This document shows, in pieces, positions 13,971 through 14,897 of a stretch of 14,897 bases of DNA. The position numbers and the translations under genes are program-made. The notes under the pieces are model-generated. The model made no database searches. It saw only the letters and a program-made list of their open reading frames with translations, and was not told the origin of the DNA. Numbering within the stretch: position 1 is the stretch's first letter; each line of letters begins with the position of its first letter. The stretch comes from Anaerolineales bacterium UBA832 (GTDB taxonomy: Bacteria; Chloroflexota; Anaerolineae; Anaerolineales; UBA11657): positions 1 through 14,897 of the forward strand of contig DBHI01000142.1 in assembly GCA_002296125.1 (NCBI GenBank), written 5' to 3'.

Positions 13971-14897
13971 CTATTTATTTTTAACATACCTTTCAAGCCA
14001 CCTATCTTGTTCCCAAAGCATGTGCATTATGCTCTCCTTCGCTCGATAGCTATGACTTTCTTTGGGAAGCATAACTAAACGAGTAGTGGCCCCTAAACCC
14101 TTCAAAGCATTAAAATACCTCTCACTTTGCAATGGATATGTTCCTGAGTTGTTATCCTCCTCACCATGAATTAAGAGCAAGGGAGTTTTAACCTTTTCTG
14201 CATGCATAAAAGGAGACATATTATAGTAGGTGTCTGGTGCCTCCCAATAATTTCTTTCTTCGCTTTGGAATCCAAAAGGAGTTAATGTTCTGTTATAAGC
14301 GCCGCTCCTTGCAATTCCAGCAGCAAAAAGTTTAGAATGGGATAAAAGATTTGCAACCATGAAAGCTCCATAACTATGGCCTCCTATTGCAACTTTTTCT
14401 TTGTCGATATATCCTAATTCATATACTCTATTGATAGCTGAAGAAGCATTATCGACTAATTGTTTACGAAAATTGTCATTGGGTTGATTATCTCCTTCGC
14501 CAATAATTGGAAAAGAAACATCATCTAAAACAACATAACCTCTAGTTAACCAATATATAGGAGATCCCCAATATGGGAATGTAAATTCGTTTTTGTTCTG
14601 GGTTATCTGGGATGCACTCTTATTATCTTTAAACTCTCTGGGATATGCCCACATTATCATGGGTAGCTTTTGTTTCTTATTAATATCATATCCTTTCGGT
14701 AAATATAATGTGGCTGATAAATCTATTCCATCAGATCTCTTATATTCAATGACTTCTTTACTTACATCCATTATGCTTAAAAATGGATTTTCAAAGTCTG
14801 TTATTTTTGTTAGAGAATCTGTTTTTAAATCTCTAAAAAAATAATTCGGATATTCTGATGCAGATTCAATGCGAGTCAGGATCATGTTATTGTCTGC
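13971..14897 (-). CDS. Prolyl-oligopeptidase family S9D serine peptidase, glutamyl-endopeptidase-like (C-terminal part)
   Basis: The open frame enters from the right edge. The ATG at 14885 is internal, since codons before it continue the frame to 14897. The visible 308 residues end the beta-propeller (E-Y-P-N-Y-F-F-R-D-L) and contain the whole alpha/beta-hydrolase catalytic domain. The nucleophile is the Ser in G-G-H-S-Y-G-A (residue 175 of the visible part, codon 14373-14375). The triad Asp is in H-G-E-E-D-N-N (248) and the His in K-E-S-H-S-Y (282). Stretches such as W-A-Y-P-R-E-F-K, I-I-G-E-G-D and A-R-S-G-A-Y-N-R-T-L-T-P-F-G-F-Q closely match, from memory, the glutamyl endopeptidases of chloroplasts and bacteria (MEROPS S9D). 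They cleave peptides after Glu. Full-length members are about 800-950 residues, so about two thirds lies outside. A signal peptide cannot be judged. An intrinsic terminator follows, so this gene is independent of the adhesin operon. Confidence 0.93.
   Translation of the reverse strand, partial: ADNNMILTRIESASEYPNYFFRDLKTDSLTKITDFENPFLSIMDVSKEVIEYKRSDGIDLSATLYLPKGYDINKKQKLPMIMWAYPREFKDNKSASQITQNKNEFTFPYWGSPIYWLTRGYVVLDDVSFPIIGEGDNQPNDNFRKQLVDNASSAINRVYELGYIDKEKVAIGGHSYGAFMVANLLSHSKLFAAGIARSGAYNRTLTPFGFQSEERNYWEAPDTYYNMSPFMHAEKVKTPLLLIHGEEDNNSGTYPLQSERYFNALKGLGATTRLVMLPKESHSYRAKESIMHMLWEQDRWLERYVKNK

Noticed and set aside
13884..14078. Plus-strand frame of 64 codons across the peptidase terminator
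   Set aside because: It runs through the intrinsic terminator and into the antisense of the peptidase C-terminus.
14593..14844. Plus-strand frame of 83 codons
   Set aside because: It is antisense to the conserved S9D peptidase coding region and has no recognisable motif.
14883..14885. ATG considered as the start of the S9 peptidase
   Set aside because: The frame stays open to the window edge, and the residues around it belong to the beta-propeller end of the family, so the true start lies outside.

Overview
The window is AT-rich and nearly all of its genes lie on the minus strand. The protein styles (a secreted giant protein with a short Q-T signal-peptide exit, Ig-like and cadherin-like modules, weak ribosome binding sites, a family S9D peptidase) and a tRNA remnant without encoded CCA suggest a marine or host-associated bacterium of the Bacteroidota/Marinimicrobia (FCB) type. 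This taxonomic guess is inference; no marker gene is present.

Positions 1-12387 form one unbroken minus-strand reading frame. I read all 4129 codons and found no in-frame stop. It encodes a secreted adhesin-like giant whose C-terminus lies beyond the left edge. Its order is: signal peptide; a unique N-terminal domain; 13 Ig-like modules of about 112 residues (type A); 9 modules of about 120 residues with a D-T-G-x-S-x-x-D-N-x-T-N signature (type B); a stretch of unlike Ig-type modules with Asp-rich putative calcium loops; a fibronectin-III-like module; cadherin-like modules; and an unassigned segment at the edge.

Just upstream, 31 bases away and in the same direction, is a 265-residue exported protein (12419-13216). 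It has an extreme Asp/Glu/Tyr tract followed by a putative outer-membrane beta-barrel. It has a good ribosome binding site and a plausible sigma-70-like promoter, so the two genes probably form one operon. The pair is a candidate surface system: a small outer-membrane partner and a giant adhesin.

Positions 13217-13970 are mostly non-coding. They hold the promoter, the 3' part of an initiator-type tRNA-Met (CAU) whose 5' part is gone, two palindromic elements flanking that remnant, a small two-helix membrane ORF on the plus strand, and terminator hairpins. The tRNA remnant looks like an attachment-site scar of an integrated element, so the adhesin operon may border a mobile or accessory region.

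Positions 13971-14897 encode the C-terminal catalytic part of a family S9D (glutamyl-endopeptidase-like) serine peptidase with its Ser-Asp-His triad intact, closed by a clear intrinsic terminator. Its N-terminus lies beyond the right edge.
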